The position numbers and the translations under genes were made by a program. From assembly GCF_022230925.1 (NCBI RefSeq), contig NZ_JAKKFH010000032.1:124001-188000 (forward strand): 64,000 bases of DNA, written 5' to 3'. Positions 17,665 to 25,994 of this stretch are shown here, one piece after another. The notes beneath the pieces are model-generated. The model searched no databases and had not been told where the DNA came from. It was given only the letters and a program-made list of their open reading frames with translations. Origin of the DNA: Micromonospora alfalfae. GTDB lineage: Bacteria > Actinomycetota > Actinomycetes > Mycobacteriales > Micromonosporaceae. The stretch's first letter is position 1; every line of letters begins with the position of its first letter.

Positions 17665-19263
17665 ATGAATCCTGTCGTACTGATCGCCGAAGAACTCGCC
17701 CCCGCCGCCATCGAGGTGCTCGCCCACGACTTCGACGTCCGTCACGTCGACGGCACCGACCGTCCGGCCCTGCTCTCGGCGCTCTCCGAGGCCAACGCCG
17801 TCATCGTGCGCAGCGCGACCCAGATCGACGCCGAGGCGATTGCCGCCGCGCCGCGACTGAAGGTGGTCGCCCGGGCGGGCATCGGACTGGACAACGTCGA
17901 GGTGCCGGCCGCCACCGCGCGGGGCGTCATGGTCGTCAACGCGCCCACCTCCAACATCGTCTCCGCAGCCGAGCAGGCCGTCGCGCTGCTGCTGGCCGTC
18001 GCCCGCAACACCGCGAGCGCCAGTTCCGCGCTCAAGGCGGGGGAGTGGAAGCGGTCGAAGTACACCGGCGTCGAGGTGCAGGGCAAGACCGTCGGCGTGG
18101 TCGGGCTCGGTCGGATCGGGGTGCTCTTCGCACAGCGCATCGCCGCGTTCGGCACCCGGCTGATCGCGTACGACCCGTACATCCAGCCGGCCCGTGCGGC
18201 GCAGCTCGGCGTCCGCCTTGTCGGCCTGGAGGAGCTGCTGCGGGAGAGCGACTTCATCTCCATCCACCTGCCGAAGACGCCGGAGACGGTGGGTCTGATC
18301 GGTGAGAAGGAGCTGGCGCTCGTCAAGCCCGGTGTCCGCATCATCAACGCCGCCCGTGGTGGGCTGGTCGACGAGCAGGCGCTCGCGGACGCGATCGCCG
18401 AGGGCCGGGTCGCCGGCGCCGGTGTCGACGTGTACAGCAAGGAGCCGTGCACCTCGTCGCCGCTGTTCGCCTTCGACAACGTGGTGGCGACCCCGCACCT
18501 GGGCGCCTCCACCCACGAGGCGCAGGACAAGGCCGGCCTGGCCGTGGCGAAGAGCGTCAAGCTGGCGTTGCAGGGCGAGTTCGTCCCGGATGCGGTGAAC
18601 GTACAGGCCGGCGGTGTGGTCGCCGAGGACGTTCGGCCGCTGCTGCCGCTGGCGGAGAAGCTGGGTCGGGCGTTCACCGCTGTCGCCGGTGGGGTCGCCG
18701 CCAGCGTCACTGTCGAGGTTCGCGGTGGGATCGTCAGCCACGACGTGTCGGTGCTCAAGCTCGCCGCCACCAAGGGCCTGTTCAGCTCCGTGGTCGAGGA
18801 GCAGGTCACCTACGTCAACGCCCCGCACCTGGCCGCCGAGCGTGGCGTCGAGGTCGCCCTGGCCACTCTGGCCGAGACTGCCGAGCAGCCGACCCTGGTC
18901 ACTGTGCGCGGCGCGTTGCCGGACGGCCGGACGGTCAGTGTCTCCGGCACTGTCACCCACTCCGGCGCTCGGGACGTGCTGAAGCTGACCGAGGTGGACG
19001 GCTTCGACGTGGAGATCGGCGCGGAGGGCATCCTGCTCTTCCTGCGCTACGCCGACCGGCCCGGTGTGGTCGGCACTGTCGGTACCCTGCTCGGCGAGTC
19101 GGGCATCAACATCGCCGCCATGCAGGTGGCTCGTCGGGAGGCGGGCGGTGAGACGCTGATGACGCTCACCGTCGACCAGGCGCTCGGCGCCGACCTGCTC
19201 ACCTCGGCCGCCGAGTCGATCGGCGCCACGGCGGCCAGCGCCGCCGACCTGCGCGACGAGTAG
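17665..19263 (+). CDS. serA: D-3-phosphoglycerate dehydrogenase
   Basis: A 532-aa enzyme, the long mycobacterial/Bacillus form, oxidising 3-phosphoglycerate in the first step of serine synthesis. Features in order: catalytic domain with RAGIGLDNVEVPAATARG, the NAD motif VGLGRIGVLFAQ, the active-site histidine in ATPHLGASTHEAQ, an intervening ASB domain (residues about 315-450), and a C-terminal ACT domain (RYADRPGVVGTVGTLLGESG) that binds serine for feedback control. ATG at 17665, with ACGAGG just upstream. In M. tuberculosis serA1 lies between ilvC and leuB, as here. Confidence 0.98.
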   Translation: MNPVVLIAEELAPAAIEVLAHDFDVRHVDGTDRPALLSALSEANAVIVRSATQIDAEAIAAAPRLKVVARAGIGLDNVEVPAATARGVMVVNAPTSNIVSAAEQAVALLLAVARNTASASSALKAGEWKRSKYTGVEVQGKTVGVVGLGRIGVLFAQRIAAFGTRLIAYDPYIQPARAAQLGVRLVGLEELLRESDFISIHLPKTPETVGLIGEKELALVKPGVRIINAARGGLVDEQALADAIAEGRVAGAGVDVYSKEPCTSSPLFAFDNVVATPHLGASTHEAQDKAGLAVAKSVKLALQGEFVPDAVNVQAGGVVAEDVRPLLPLAEKLGRAFTAVAGGVAASVTVEVRGGIVSHDVSVLKLAATKGLFSSVVEEQVTYVNAPHLAAERGVEVALATLAETAEQPTLVTVRGALPDGRTVSVSGTVTHSGARDVLKLTEVDGFDVEIGAEGILLFLRYADRPGVVGTVGTLLGESGINIAAMQVARREAGGETLMTLTVDQALGADLLTSAAESIGATAASAADLRDE

Positions 19264-19282
19264 TAGACGACAAACACCGTGG

Positions 19283-19307
19283 GGGGCCTGGCGATTCGCC
19301 GGGCCCC
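19283..19307. terminator. hairpin after serA
   Basis: ggggcctggcg and cgccgggcccc pair over 11 bases (one G-T) around att, followed by TCGTCATTT. It lies 20 bases after the serA stop and before the 3' end of the convergent small gene, so it can act on both. Confidence 0.6.
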
Positions 19308-19338
19308 TCGTCATTTCCCGTCCGTGCCGCCGGTCAGG

Positions 19339-19695
19339 TCAGCCGTGCAGCCGCGCCGGCGGCGGGTAGACCGAGCCGTCCTGCGGGTCGAAGAGCATCA
19401 GCCCGTGCTCGCCGGCCAGCCGCTCGATGTCCAGTAGCACCTGGTCCGCGCAGGTCGGGTGCAGGTTCAGCTCGACGTGGTCGTGGGCCGCGTGCAGCGG
19501 CGCCACCGCCCACGGGCTGTTCGGGCCGGGGTGACGGTCCGGATAGGAGGCGGTGATCGCCCGGTAGAAGCTGACCACCCGGGGATCGGGGTAGCGGTCC
19601 ACGTGCCGCCCCTGCCGGCAACCGTTGACCGCTGTCCGCACGTCCTCGGGCGTCGCCCCGTCCTCCAGGGCCCACACGCTCAGATCGAAACTCAC
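19339..19695 (-). CDS. unrecognised 118-aa cytoplasmic protein
   Basis: Starts MSFDLSVWALEDGATPEDVRTAV and continues through SFYRAITASYPDRHPG and HVELNLHPTCADQVLLDIERLA to a short tail. It has the alternating strand/helix pattern of a small globular protein of the kind found as stand-alone domains or immunity-like proteins in actinomycetes, but no toxin is adjacent. No signal peptide or membrane segment. Function unknown. Confidence 0.65.
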   Translation of the reverse strand: MSFDLSVWALEDGATPEDVRTAVNGCRQGRHVDRYPDPRVVSFYRAITASYPDRHPGPNSPWAVAPLHAAHDHVELNLHPTCADQVLLDIERLAGEHGLMLFDPQDGSVYPPPARLHG

Positions 19696-19992
19696 GGCGG
19701 ATAGCGTGCCATCCGCCGTTCAGCATGTCGAAACTGCCTCGCCGCCGGTCAACCACCGATCGCCGCAGTCTCCGGCCACGACGGTCCGGTGTGGAGACTC
19801 TTGCGTCGAGTTGCGTCGATTCGCTAGCGTACGCACTGCGGTCACTGGCCGAGTTCGAGGCGCCGGCCCGTCTTCGGGTGGCGCGGTCGACGTCCGGCCC
19901 GACCGGTCCGCACCCCTCGGTTGTGCGAGCCACGCGCACTCGTCGCTGACCGGCCCCCACTGTCGTTGCCGAGACCGTGGGGGCCGACCGGC

Positions 19993-20835
19993 TCAGCGAC
20001 GGTGCGCGAAGAGCGCGCGATAGTCGGAGTTGCCCCGGAACCACGCCAGGCCGGTAGGGCCGGCGGCGTAGAGCGCCGTGGCGTAGGCGTCGGCGATCGT
20101 CAGGTCGGGGCCGACCACTGTGGCGGCGACGAGGTGATCGGCCGGCTCGCCGGTGTGCGGGTCCACCACGTGCCCCTGCCGCCCGGTCACCCCGGAGGTG
20201 CCGATCGCGCCGGCGGTCATCTCCAGCACCAGCGGCGCGCGCTCGGGTGCTGTCGGGTGGTGTACCGCGACCCGCCAGGGTCCGCCGTGTGGCGCGCGGC
20301 CCCTGACGACGAGGTCGGCGCCGGCGAGTACCGCATAGTCGTGGATGCCGGCGGCGCGCAGCCGCTCCGCGGCGCGTTCCACGGCCCAACCGCCGAGCAG
20401 GCCGCCCGGGTCGAAACCGCCGGGCACCGCCCAGGCGTCGAACCACCCGTCGGTGGCCGCGCGCATCGCGGCGCAGCGGTCGACCAGATCGGCGAGCGGC
20501 GGGTACGACTCCGGGCTGATCTCCCCCCGACGTAGCCGGGAGACCAGGCTCTCCGGTCGGTTGGGGCCGTAGGTGATGTCGATGGCGCGCAGCTCGGCGA
20601 CGCTGTCCCGCAGCGCCTCGCCCACGCCCCGGCGGCCGAGCCACTCGGGGGCGTTGAGCAGCAGTGTGTACTCGGCGGTCGCGGTACGTACGGTGTGCTG
20701 CACCGCGATCCGGCCCTCGGTGGCGGCGGTGGGGTCGATCCGGTGCCGACGGCTGCCGAGTCGGAGGTCGGGCCGACGGTTGCGGAACGCCGACGGGTCC
20801 GGCCAGCGGGTCCGCGGCTGCTCGTCGATGCGCAT
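19993..20835 (-). CDS. ApbE-like FAD:protein FMN transferase
   Basis: A 280-aa protein with ApbE motifs in order: SRLRRGE, FDPGGLLGGWAVERAAERL (substrate and FAD contacts), the GTSGVTGRQGHVVDPHTG flavin loop and TIADAYATALYAAG with the metal-binding Asp. ApbE enzymes attach FMN covalently to Thr/Ser of target flavoproteins, usually outside the membrane. This copy has no obvious signal peptide or lipobox, unlike most, so its site of action and target are open. No flavoprotein substrate gene is adjacent. ATG at 20835. Confidence 0.85.
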   Translation of the reverse strand: MRIDEQPRTRWPDPSAFRNRRPDLRLGSRRHRIDPTAATEGRIAVQHTVRTATAEYTLLLNAPEWLGRRGVGEALRDSVAELRAIDITYGPNRPESLVSRLRRGEISPESYPPLADLVDRCAAMRAATDGWFDAWAVPGGFDPGGLLGGWAVERAAERLRAAGIHDYAVLAGADLVVRGRAPHGGPWRVAVHHPTAPERAPLVLEMTAGAIGTSGVTGRQGHVVDPHTGEPADHLVAATVVGPDLTIADAYATALYAAGPTGLAWFRGNSDYRALFAHRR

Positions 20836-20975
20836 CGCATCTGCCCCCTCGCGCTCGGTGCCGAGTCGTCACGACCCGGCGATCAGTAGGGCCCCGTGAC
20901 CCACCGACCACCACCCTAGGCAGCGGACATGACCGCCTCATGAGTCCCAGCTGAGAGGGTGCTGTGCATTGCAAA

Positions 20976-20989
20976 TCCCACAATTTGGA
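20976..20989 (+). promoter_or_regulatory. candidate IclR-type operator upstream of leuB
   Basis: TCCCACAATTTGGA, about 73 bases upstream of the leuB start. Closely similar sequences lie at the IclR/leuC divergent region (TCCCAGAATTTAGGA) and upstream of cimA (TCCCAAATTTGGGG). Their restriction to branched-chain amino acid promoters suggests a shared regulator site. Confidence 0.5.
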
Positions 20990-21061
20990 CGTCACGTACC
21001 GGGAGGCGGGACGGCGACGTACCGTTGCCCGAACGGACCCGTTGAGCAGAGGAGTGCGGTC

Positions 21062-22093
21062 GTGGCGCGGATCGCGGTGGTGGCCGGAGACGGCATCGGG
21101 CCCGAGGTGGTCGCGCAGGCCCGCAAGGTCCTCGACGCGGTGCTGCCCGACGTGCAGGCCACCGAGTACGACCTCGGCGCCGCCCGCTGGCACCGTACCG
21201 GAGAGGCGCTGCCCGACTCGGTGCTGACCGAGCTGGCCGGGCACGACGCGATCCTGCTCGGCGCTGTCGGTGACCCGACGGTCCCGCCGGGTGTGCTGGA
21301 GCGAGGGCTGCTGCTCAAGCTCCGTTTCGCCTTCGACCAGTACGTCAACCTGCGCCCGTCCCGGCTCTGGCCCGGGGTCGCCGGCCCGCTGGGCAACGTG
21401 AAGCCGGGCGAGGTCGACCTCGTGGTGGTGCGCGAGGGCACCGAGGGGCTCTACGCCGGTGCCGGTGGTTCCCTGCACCGGGACACCCCGGCCGAGGTCG
21501 CCACCGAGGAGAGCCTAAACACCCGGCACGGCGTGGAGCGGGTGATCCGCGACGCGTTCGCCCGCGCCGGCCGCCGGGAGCGGCGCAAGGTCACCCTCGT
21601 GCACAAGACCAACGTGCTCACCCACGCCGGGTCGCTCTGGGCGCGCACGTTCGACGCGGTCGCCGCCGAGCACCCGGACATCGAAACCGAGTACCAGCAC
21701 GTCGACGCGGCGGCCATGTTCCTGGTCACCCAGCCGCAGCGCTACGACGTGGTGGTCACCGACAACCTCTTCGGCGACATCCTCACCGACATCGCCGCGG
21801 CCGTCACCGGCGGCATCGGGCTGGCCGCCAGCGGCTGCATCAACCCCGAGGGGGCGTACCCCTCGATGTTCGAGCCGGTGCACGGCTCCGCGCCGGACAT
21901 CGCCGGGCAGGGCATCGCCGACCCGGTCGCCGCGGTGCTCTCCGCCGCGTTGCTGCTGGAGCAACTCGGGCACAGCGAGTCGGCCGCTCGGGTCAACGAT
22001 GCGGTCGCCGCCGAGCTGGCCAGCCGGGTTCCGGGCGTAACGCTGCGTACCGAAGAGGTCGGCGACCGGCTCGCCGCCCACGCCGTAGCCTGA
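21062..22093 (+). CDS. leuB: 3-isopropylmalate dehydrogenase
   Basis: A 343-aa NAD-dependent decarboxylating dehydrogenase of leucine synthesis. GTG at 21062 is preceded by AGAGGAG 7 bases upstream. It opens ARIAVVAGDGIGPEVVAQA and shows NLRPSRLWPGV, VREGTEGLYAG, VHKTNVLTHAG, VTDNLFGDILTDIAA (metal-binding Asp) and the NAD-loop FEPVHGSAPDIAGQGIADP. Length and motifs are of the actinobacterial LeuB type. A candidate regulator site lies upstream; no leader peptide was found. ilvE follows after 154 bp. Confidence 0.96.
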   Translation: MARIAVVAGDGIGPEVVAQARKVLDAVLPDVQATEYDLGAARWHRTGEALPDSVLTELAGHDAILLGAVGDPTVPPGVLERGLLLKLRFAFDQYVNLRPSRLWPGVAGPLGNVKPGEVDLVVVREGTEGLYAGAGGSLHRDTPAEVATEESLNTRHGVERVIRDAFARAGRRERRKVTLVHKTNVLTHAGSLWARTFDAVAAEHPDIETEYQHVDAAAMFLVTQPQRYDVVVTDNLFGDILTDIAAAVTGGIGLAASGCINPEGAYPSMFEPVHGSAPDIAGQGIADPVAAVLSAALLLEQLGHSESAARVNDAVAAELASRVPGVTLRTEEVGDRLAAHAVA

Positions 22094-22247
22094 TCACCCG
22101 GCCCGAGTGACGACCGGCCCCGGGGCCGGTCTGCCACGGGCAGCCCGACCGGCGCTACCCGCTTAACGACCGTTCGGGGTAAGTTTCTGGCACAGCCATG
22201 TCGGTGTGCGGTCCCGCATGCCGTTGTTCCGCAGGGAGGTCAGCGCG

Positions 22248-23345
22248 ATGAGCGGTGGTGACAAGCTCGACTTCGAGATCCGTCCGAATCTCGCGCCGGT
22301 ATCCGCCGCCGACCGGGCAGCACTGCTGACCAACCCGGGGTTCGGCCGGGTCTTCACCGACCACATGGTCACCGTCCGCTACGCCGACGGCAAGGGTTGG
22401 TACGACGCCCGGGTGGAAGCCCGTGCCCCGATCCCGATGGACCCGGCCAGCGCGGTGCTGCACTACGCGCAGGAGATCTTCGAGGGGCTCAAGGCGTACC
22501 GCACCGCCGACGGCGGCGTGACGATGTTCCGGCCGGACGCCAACGCGGCCCGCTTCGCCACCTCCGCGCAGCGGATGGCGATGCCGGTGCTGCCGCCGGA
22601 GGTGTTCGTCGACTCGCTGCACAAGCTCATCGAGATCGACCGGGAGTGGATCCCCACCGGCGAGGACGGCAGCCTCTACCTGCGGCCGTTCATGTTCGCC
22701 AGCGAGGTCTTCCTCGGCGTCCGCCCGGCCAACGAGTACCTCTACATGGTGATCGCCTCACCGGTCGGGGCGTACTTCACCGGTGGCGTCAAGCCGGTCA
22801 CCGTCTGGGTGTCCCCGGACTACACCCGGGCCGCGCCCGGTGGCACCGGCGCGGCAAAGTGCGGTGGCAACTACGCCGCGTCGCTAGCGGCGCAGGCGGA
22901 GGCCATCGAGGCCGGCTGTGACCAGGTCGTCTTCCTGGACGCGGTGGAGCGCCGGTTCGTCGACGAACTGGGCGGCATGAACGTCTTCTTCGTCTACGAC
23001 GACGGCACTGTGGTCACCCCACCGTTGACCGGCACGATCCTGCCGGGCATCACCCGCGACGCCGTCCTCACGTTGGCCGGCGCTGCCGGGCACCGGGTCG
23101 AGGAGCGGCCGGTCAGCTTCGCCGACTGGCAGGCCGACGCCGCCAGCGGACGCCTGAAGGAGGTGTTCGCCTGCGGCACCGCCGCGGTGGTCACCCCGAT
23201 CGGTGGGGTCCGCTTCCCGGACGGCGAGTTCCTTATCGGTGGTGGCGAGCCCGGTCAGGTCACGATGGCGCTGCGTCAGCAGCTGGTCGACATCCAGCGG
23301 GGCAAGGCGGCCGACCCGCACGGCTGGGTGCAGCGGGTCTTCTGA
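22248..23345 (+). CDS. ilvE: branched-chain amino acid aminotransferase
   Basis: A 365-aa PLP enzyme that makes the final transamination to leucine, isoleucine and valine. ATG at 22248 with GGGAGGT 7 bases upstream; an earlier in-frame ATG lacks one. Fold-type IV landmarks are HYAQEIFEGLKAYRT, LYLRPFMFASEVFLGV, GGTGAAKCGGNYAASL (Schiff-base Lys) and ELGGMNVFFVYDDG, with GTAAVVTPIGGV near the end. A strong terminator hairpin follows. Confidence 0.97.
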   Translation: MSGGDKLDFEIRPNLAPVSAADRAALLTNPGFGRVFTDHMVTVRYADGKGWYDARVEARAPIPMDPASAVLHYAQEIFEGLKAYRTADGGVTMFRPDANAARFATSAQRMAMPVLPPEVFVDSLHKLIEIDREWIPTGEDGSLYLRPFMFASEVFLGVRPANEYLYMVIASPVGAYFTGGVKPVTVWVSPDYTRAAPGGTGAAKCGGNYAASLAAQAEAIEAGCDQVVFLDAVERRFVDELGGMNVFFVYDDGTVVTPPLTGTILPGITRDAVLTLAGAAGHRVEERPVSFADWQADAASGRLKEVFACGTAAVVTPIGGVRFPDGEFLIGGGEPGQVTMALRQQLVDIQRGKAADPHGWVQRVF

Positions 23346-23356
23346 TCTTCGTCGCT

Positions 23357-23389
23357 GCGCCGGCCCGTCCACCCGGGACGGGCCGGCGC
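23357..23389. terminator. strong bidirectional hairpin after ilvE
   Basis: Perfect 14-base arms gcgccggcccgtcc and ggacgggccggcgc around a 5-base loop, 11 bases after the ilvE stop and just before the end of the convergent phosphatase gene. Confidence 0.7.
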
Positions 23390-23397
23390 AGTCGGCC

Positions 23398-24174
23398 CTA
23401 CGCGTCGGTGGGCCGCGCCTCGGTGGGCGCGTCGAGCAGGTGGTCGCGGAGCGCGGCGAGCTGCTCGTCGGTCACCCCGGCGTGGCGCAGGTACGCCTCG
23501 ACCGAACCGTGCCCCGCGCGCAGCTCGTCCAGGAAGATCTGCATCGCCTCCGCGGGTGAGCTCAGGAACGGCGCCGGCACGTCCACGCCGCCCGGGGTGA
23601 CCGAAGCCAACCAGGCGCTGTACCGGGCTGACGCCGCACTGCTCAACGCGTAGTCCGCTGTGATGTCCGCGTCGTCGACGCCGAGAAGGGCGAGGGTCAG
23701 CGCGCACACGATGCCGGTGCGGTCCTTGCCGGCGACGCAGTGCACCACGACCGGGGCATTGGCGGAGTCGGCGATCAGTCCGACCGCCTCGGCCAGCCCG
23801 GCGGTGCCGGTCTGGGCCAGGTCGGCGTACCGGTCCGCGAGGTACCGGGCCAGGTCGGCGCCCTCCTCGTGCGGCGTACCCGCCCAGTCGGCGTGCTCCG
23901 GGTGGATGTGCCGGTAGGTCAGCCCCTGGTACTCCGGCACCCGGCCGTCGCGCTCCACCTCGGTGGGGCGGCGCAGGTCGATGACGGTGCGGATCCCGAT
24001 CGCGGCGAACGCGTCCCGGTCCTGCTCGGTGAGGCGGTGCAGTGAGTCGGAGCGGTAGAGCCGACCTCGGCGTACCGACCGGTCGTCGTGGCCGAGGTAG
24101 CCACCGACGTCGCGGAAGTTGAAGGTGGCGGGGAGCGAGAGCTGGGGGTTGTTCCCGGTGGCGTCCACGTTCAC
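23398..24174 (-). CDS. tyrosine/serine protein phosphatase (dual-specificity-like)
   Basis: A 258-aa phosphatase. The active-site loop VVHCVAGKDRTG fits HCx5R(S/T), and the opening NFRDVGGYLG and GRLYRSDSLHRLT are typical of the bacterial Tyr/Ser phosphatase family that includes mycobacterial PtpB; it also has TVIDLRRPTEVE. The start is taken at the GTG at 24174 because residues before it fall in a terminator hairpin; no clear ribosome-binding site is present. PtpB-like enzymes act on phospho-Tyr/Ser or phosphoinositides; the substrate here is unknown. Confidence 0.85.
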   Translation of the reverse strand: MNVDATGNNPQLSLPATFNFRDVGGYLGHDDRSVRRGRLYRSDSLHRLTEQDRDAFAAIGIRTVIDLRRPTEVERDGRVPEYQGLTYRHIHPEHADWAGTPHEEGADLARYLADRYADLAQTGTAGLAEAVGLIADSANAPVVVHCVAGKDRTGIVCALTLALLGVDDADITADYALSSAASARYSAWLASVTPGGVDVPAPFLSSPAEAMQIFLDELRAGHGSVEAYLRHAGVTDEQLAALRDHLLDAPTEARPTDA

Positions 24175-24182
24175 ACGGTAAC

Positions 24183-24209
24183 GGCCGGTGGGGCAGTGCC
24201 CCACCGGCC
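24183..24209 (-). terminator. hairpin between PRC-barrel and phosphatase genes
   Basis: Perfect 12-base arms ggccggtggggc and gccccaccggcc around agt. It lies directly after the end of the reverse-strand PRC-barrel gene and just ahead of the phosphatase start, so it probably separates the two transcripts. Confidence 0.6.
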
Positions 24210-24223
24210 GTCGGGTCGATCGC

Positions 24224-24682
24224 TCACCGTGCGGTGCCGGGCGGGAGCGCGCCGTACGTCTCGTCGTAGTAGCCACCCAGCTGATCCCGGTAGCTCGGGT
24301 CGCTGTGGCTGGTCTCGTCGTACTCCGGGGCGGCCTTGATCTGGTCCCGGGTCCGGTCGACGGAGACGACGCGCTCGTCGTGGTCGACCTGGTTGACGGT
24401 GCCGGCCGGCAACATCACCTTCTTGCCGAAGATCCACGGCCCGGTGTCCACCACCAGGTAGCTGCCGCCGACCTCGTGACTGGCGCTGTCGATCTTGCCG
24501 ATTCCACCGTCGGTGGCCTCGACCTTGTAGCCGACCAGGTCGACGTCGGCCACGCCGGCCTGGTCCCGGTAGCGCCAGGGGTCGAACGTGCCGGCCGGCG
24601 CGCCGCCGGGCACCGTGCCCTGGTCGCCGCCGCGCAGCGGGTCCGGCCCGGCGTGGGTGGCGTGCGGATCGATCCTGTCCAT
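24224..24682 (-). CDS. PRC-barrel domain protein
   Basis: A 152-aa soluble protein. The ATG at 24682 is chosen because AGGAG lies 8 bases upstream; the GTG three codons earlier overlaps it. The PRC-barrel core runs from DVDLVGYKVEATDGGIGKID to the VSVDRTRDQIKAAP segment, where KVMLPAGTVNQVD forms the second strand pair. The tail is rich in Tyr, Asp and Gly. PRC-barrel proteins of this small stress-associated type are frequent in actinomycetes and cyanobacteria; no specific function is established. Confidence 0.85.
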   Translation of the reverse strand: MDRIDPHATHAGPDPLRGGDQGTVPGGAPAGTFDPWRYRDQAGVADVDLVGYKVEATDGGIGKIDSASHEVGGSYLVVDTGPWIFGKKVMLPAGTVNQVDHDERVVSVDRTRDQIKAAPEYDETSHSDPSYRDQLGGYYDETYGALPPGTAR

Positions 24683-24766
24683 GCCGTTCACTCCTGACTG
24701 TCGCCGATCGTCTCGGCGTAGGTGGGTGCTTCCCCGCAGGAGCTACCCGGCCGTCGGGGGCCGGAA

Positions 24767-24892
24767 ACGGCGACAGGCCGCGCTACGGCGACAGGCCGCG
24801 CTACGGCGACAGGCCGCGCTACGGCGACAGGCCGCGCTACGGCGACGGGCCGCGCTACGGCGACGGGCCGCGCTACGGCGACGGGCCGCTGC
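24767..24892. repeat. 18-bp tandem repeat, seven copies
   Basis: Seven head-to-tail copies of an 18-base unit, acggcgacaggccgcgct, starting at 24767. The first four carry gacagg and the last three gacggg; the last copy diverges at its end. It occupies the gap between the PRC-barrel start and the ahpD stop (both reverse strand). The unit length keeps all frames open, but no start codon or coding signal supports a gene. Confidence 0.9.
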
Positions 24893-24951
24893 GCGGTACG
24901 GGAGGGGTCGAGGCCGCGAGGTGCGGCGTCGGCCCGTCGGGGCGTACGTGT

Positions 24952-25482
24952 TCAGGCCAGTGCGGCCTCGGCGTCCAGGGTGACCGCCGCGGCGTGCACC
25001 ACTGCGGAGATCCGCAGGGCCTCGTGCAGCTGCTCCCGGGTGTAGCCACTGCCGCGCAGCTTCTTGTCGTGCAACTCCAGGCACACCCCGCAGCCGGCGA
25101 TGGCCGACACGGCGAAGCACCAGAGCTCGAAGTCGCCCTTGTCCACCCCCGGCCTCGCGATGATCTGCATACGCAGTCGGGCCGGCATCGAGGCGTACTG
25201 CTCGTCGCCGATCAGGTGCTTGGCCCGGTAGTAGATGTTGTTCATCGCCATGATCGCCGCAGCGCCCTTGGCCGCCTCGACCCCCTCCGGCCCGAGGTGC
25301 CCGAGCGCCTCTGCTGCGATCTCCCGCAACACCAGCGGGTTGCGAGCGGTCACCGCGCAGGCCAGCGCTGTGCCCCAGGTCTGCGTCGGGGTCAACGCAG
25401 CGGAAGCGACGGTGGAGCCGAGGTTGAGCTTGATGTCCCTGGCGTACTCCGGCAGTGCTGCCCTGATCGCGTCCAGGCCCAT
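24952..25482 (-). CDS. ahpD: alkyl hydroperoxide reductase AhpD-like carboxymuconolactone-fold protein
   Basis: A 176-aa protein, the M. tuberculosis AhpD length. It begins GLDAIRAALPEYARDIKLNLG and carries the redox CxxC with adjacent His in AIAGCGVCLELHDK, the catalytic pattern of AhpD. In mycobacteria AhpD recycles the peroxiredoxin AhpC with dihydrolipoamide from Lpd/DlaT. Here the upstream ahpC is only a fragment whose peroxidatic Cys is Ser, so AhpD must act alone as a weak peroxidase or serve another peroxiredoxin. Start ATG at 25482, 2 bases after the fragment's stop. Confidence 0.92.
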   Translation of the reverse strand: MGLDAIRAALPEYARDIKLNLGSTVASAALTPTQTWGTALACAVTARNPLVLREIAAEALGHLGPEGVEAAKGAAAIMAMNNIYYRAKHLIGDEQYASMPARLRMQIIARPGVDKGDFELWCFAVSAIAGCGVCLELHDKKLRGSGYTREQLHEALRISAVVHAAAVTLDAEAALA

Positions 25483-25484
25483 GG

Positions 25485-25679
25485 TCAGACTTCGGAGGCG
25501 GGGGTCTCGTCGGCGATCTCCGCCGGGCTGATGGAGGTGAAATCCATCGGCCCGACGAAGACCACACACCACGTGCCCTCGTGGGACGTGTGGTCGATCG
25601 TCTCGGACGCGTTGTTGGCGCCCAGCGATACGCAGGCGGCGAGTCCGTGCTCACGTAAGCGGTCACTGACGGTGAGCAC
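25485..25679 (-). pseudogene. ahpC remnant (N-terminal 64 codons, active Cys replaced)
   Basis: Starts at a GTG with a strong AAGGAGG site 4 bases upstream. The product begins LTVSDRLREHGLAACV and continues to GTWCVVFVGPMDFTSISPAEIA, which lines up with the start of AhpC up to the peroxidatic site KDFTFVCPTEIA, where the Cys is now Ser. It stops 17 codons later, so about two thirds of a normal 190-aa peroxiredoxin, including the resolving Cys, is absent. The good ribosome-binding site and tight spacing to ahpD suggest it survives as a leader for ahpD translation. Confidence 0.75.
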
Positions 25680-25843
25680 AGGTCCTCCTTGCAGACGGCA
25701 CGGTGGCCATCATCGGATCCGTTCAGATGCTTCCGCATGACTGTTTTCACCGATGAGTGGCCTGGTGGCTTGTGAAGCCGATCACGAGCGGCGGTTCGAG
25801 GCGACCGAACCCTCCGTCACCATCCCGGCATGTGGATTGTTCC

Positions 25844-25857
25844 TCCCAAATTTGGGG
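25844..25857 (+). promoter_or_regulatory. candidate operator upstream of the cimA leader
   Basis: TCCCAAATTTGGGG contains the perfect 12-base palindrome CCCAAATTTGGG. It overlaps the purine-rich ribosome-binding site of the cimA leader peptide. Similar sequences are at leuB and leuC; this copy is one base shorter in the middle. Confidence 0.5.
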
Positions 25858-25870
25858 GAGAGGTGGCAGA

Positions 25871-25912
25871 GTGGCCATCGTGACCAGCACCGCCCTGATT
25901 ATTGCGACCTAG
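25871..25912 (+). CDS. cimA attenuator leader peptide
   Basis: A 13-codon frame, MAIVTSTALIIAT, starting at a GTG with a GGGGGAGAGG ribosome-binding site 7 bases upstream and ending in TAG directly at the base of a hairpin. It has three Ile codons, two of them consecutive ATT, rare in this genome, plus Val and Leu. Isoleucine is the end product of the citramalate route, so the leader is well suited to sense charged tRNA-Ile. Confidence 0.75.
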   Translation: MAIVTSTALIIAT

Positions 25913-25972
25913 CGCGCCGGCTCTCCCCTCTGCCGAGCGCGCAGACCTCCCGCATCCGCGGGAGGTCTTTTT
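25912..25972 (+). terminator. cimA attenuator: hairpin plus intrinsic terminator
   Basis: First hairpin: gcgcgc/gcgcgc (25912-25917, 25937-25942) with inner cggc/gccg. Second: perfect 10-base arms gacctcccgc and gcgggaggtc (25944-25953, 25958-25967) followed by TTTTTG. The terminator precedes only cimA, 22 bases before its start, so it is expected to be conditional. Same order as at ilvB. Confidence 0.75.
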
Positions 25973-25994
25973 GTTGCTCCGAGAAAGGATCCTG

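Noticed and set aside
24767..24892. CRISPR array
   Set aside because: The unit is 18 bases with no spacers and no cas genes; it is a plain tandem repeat.
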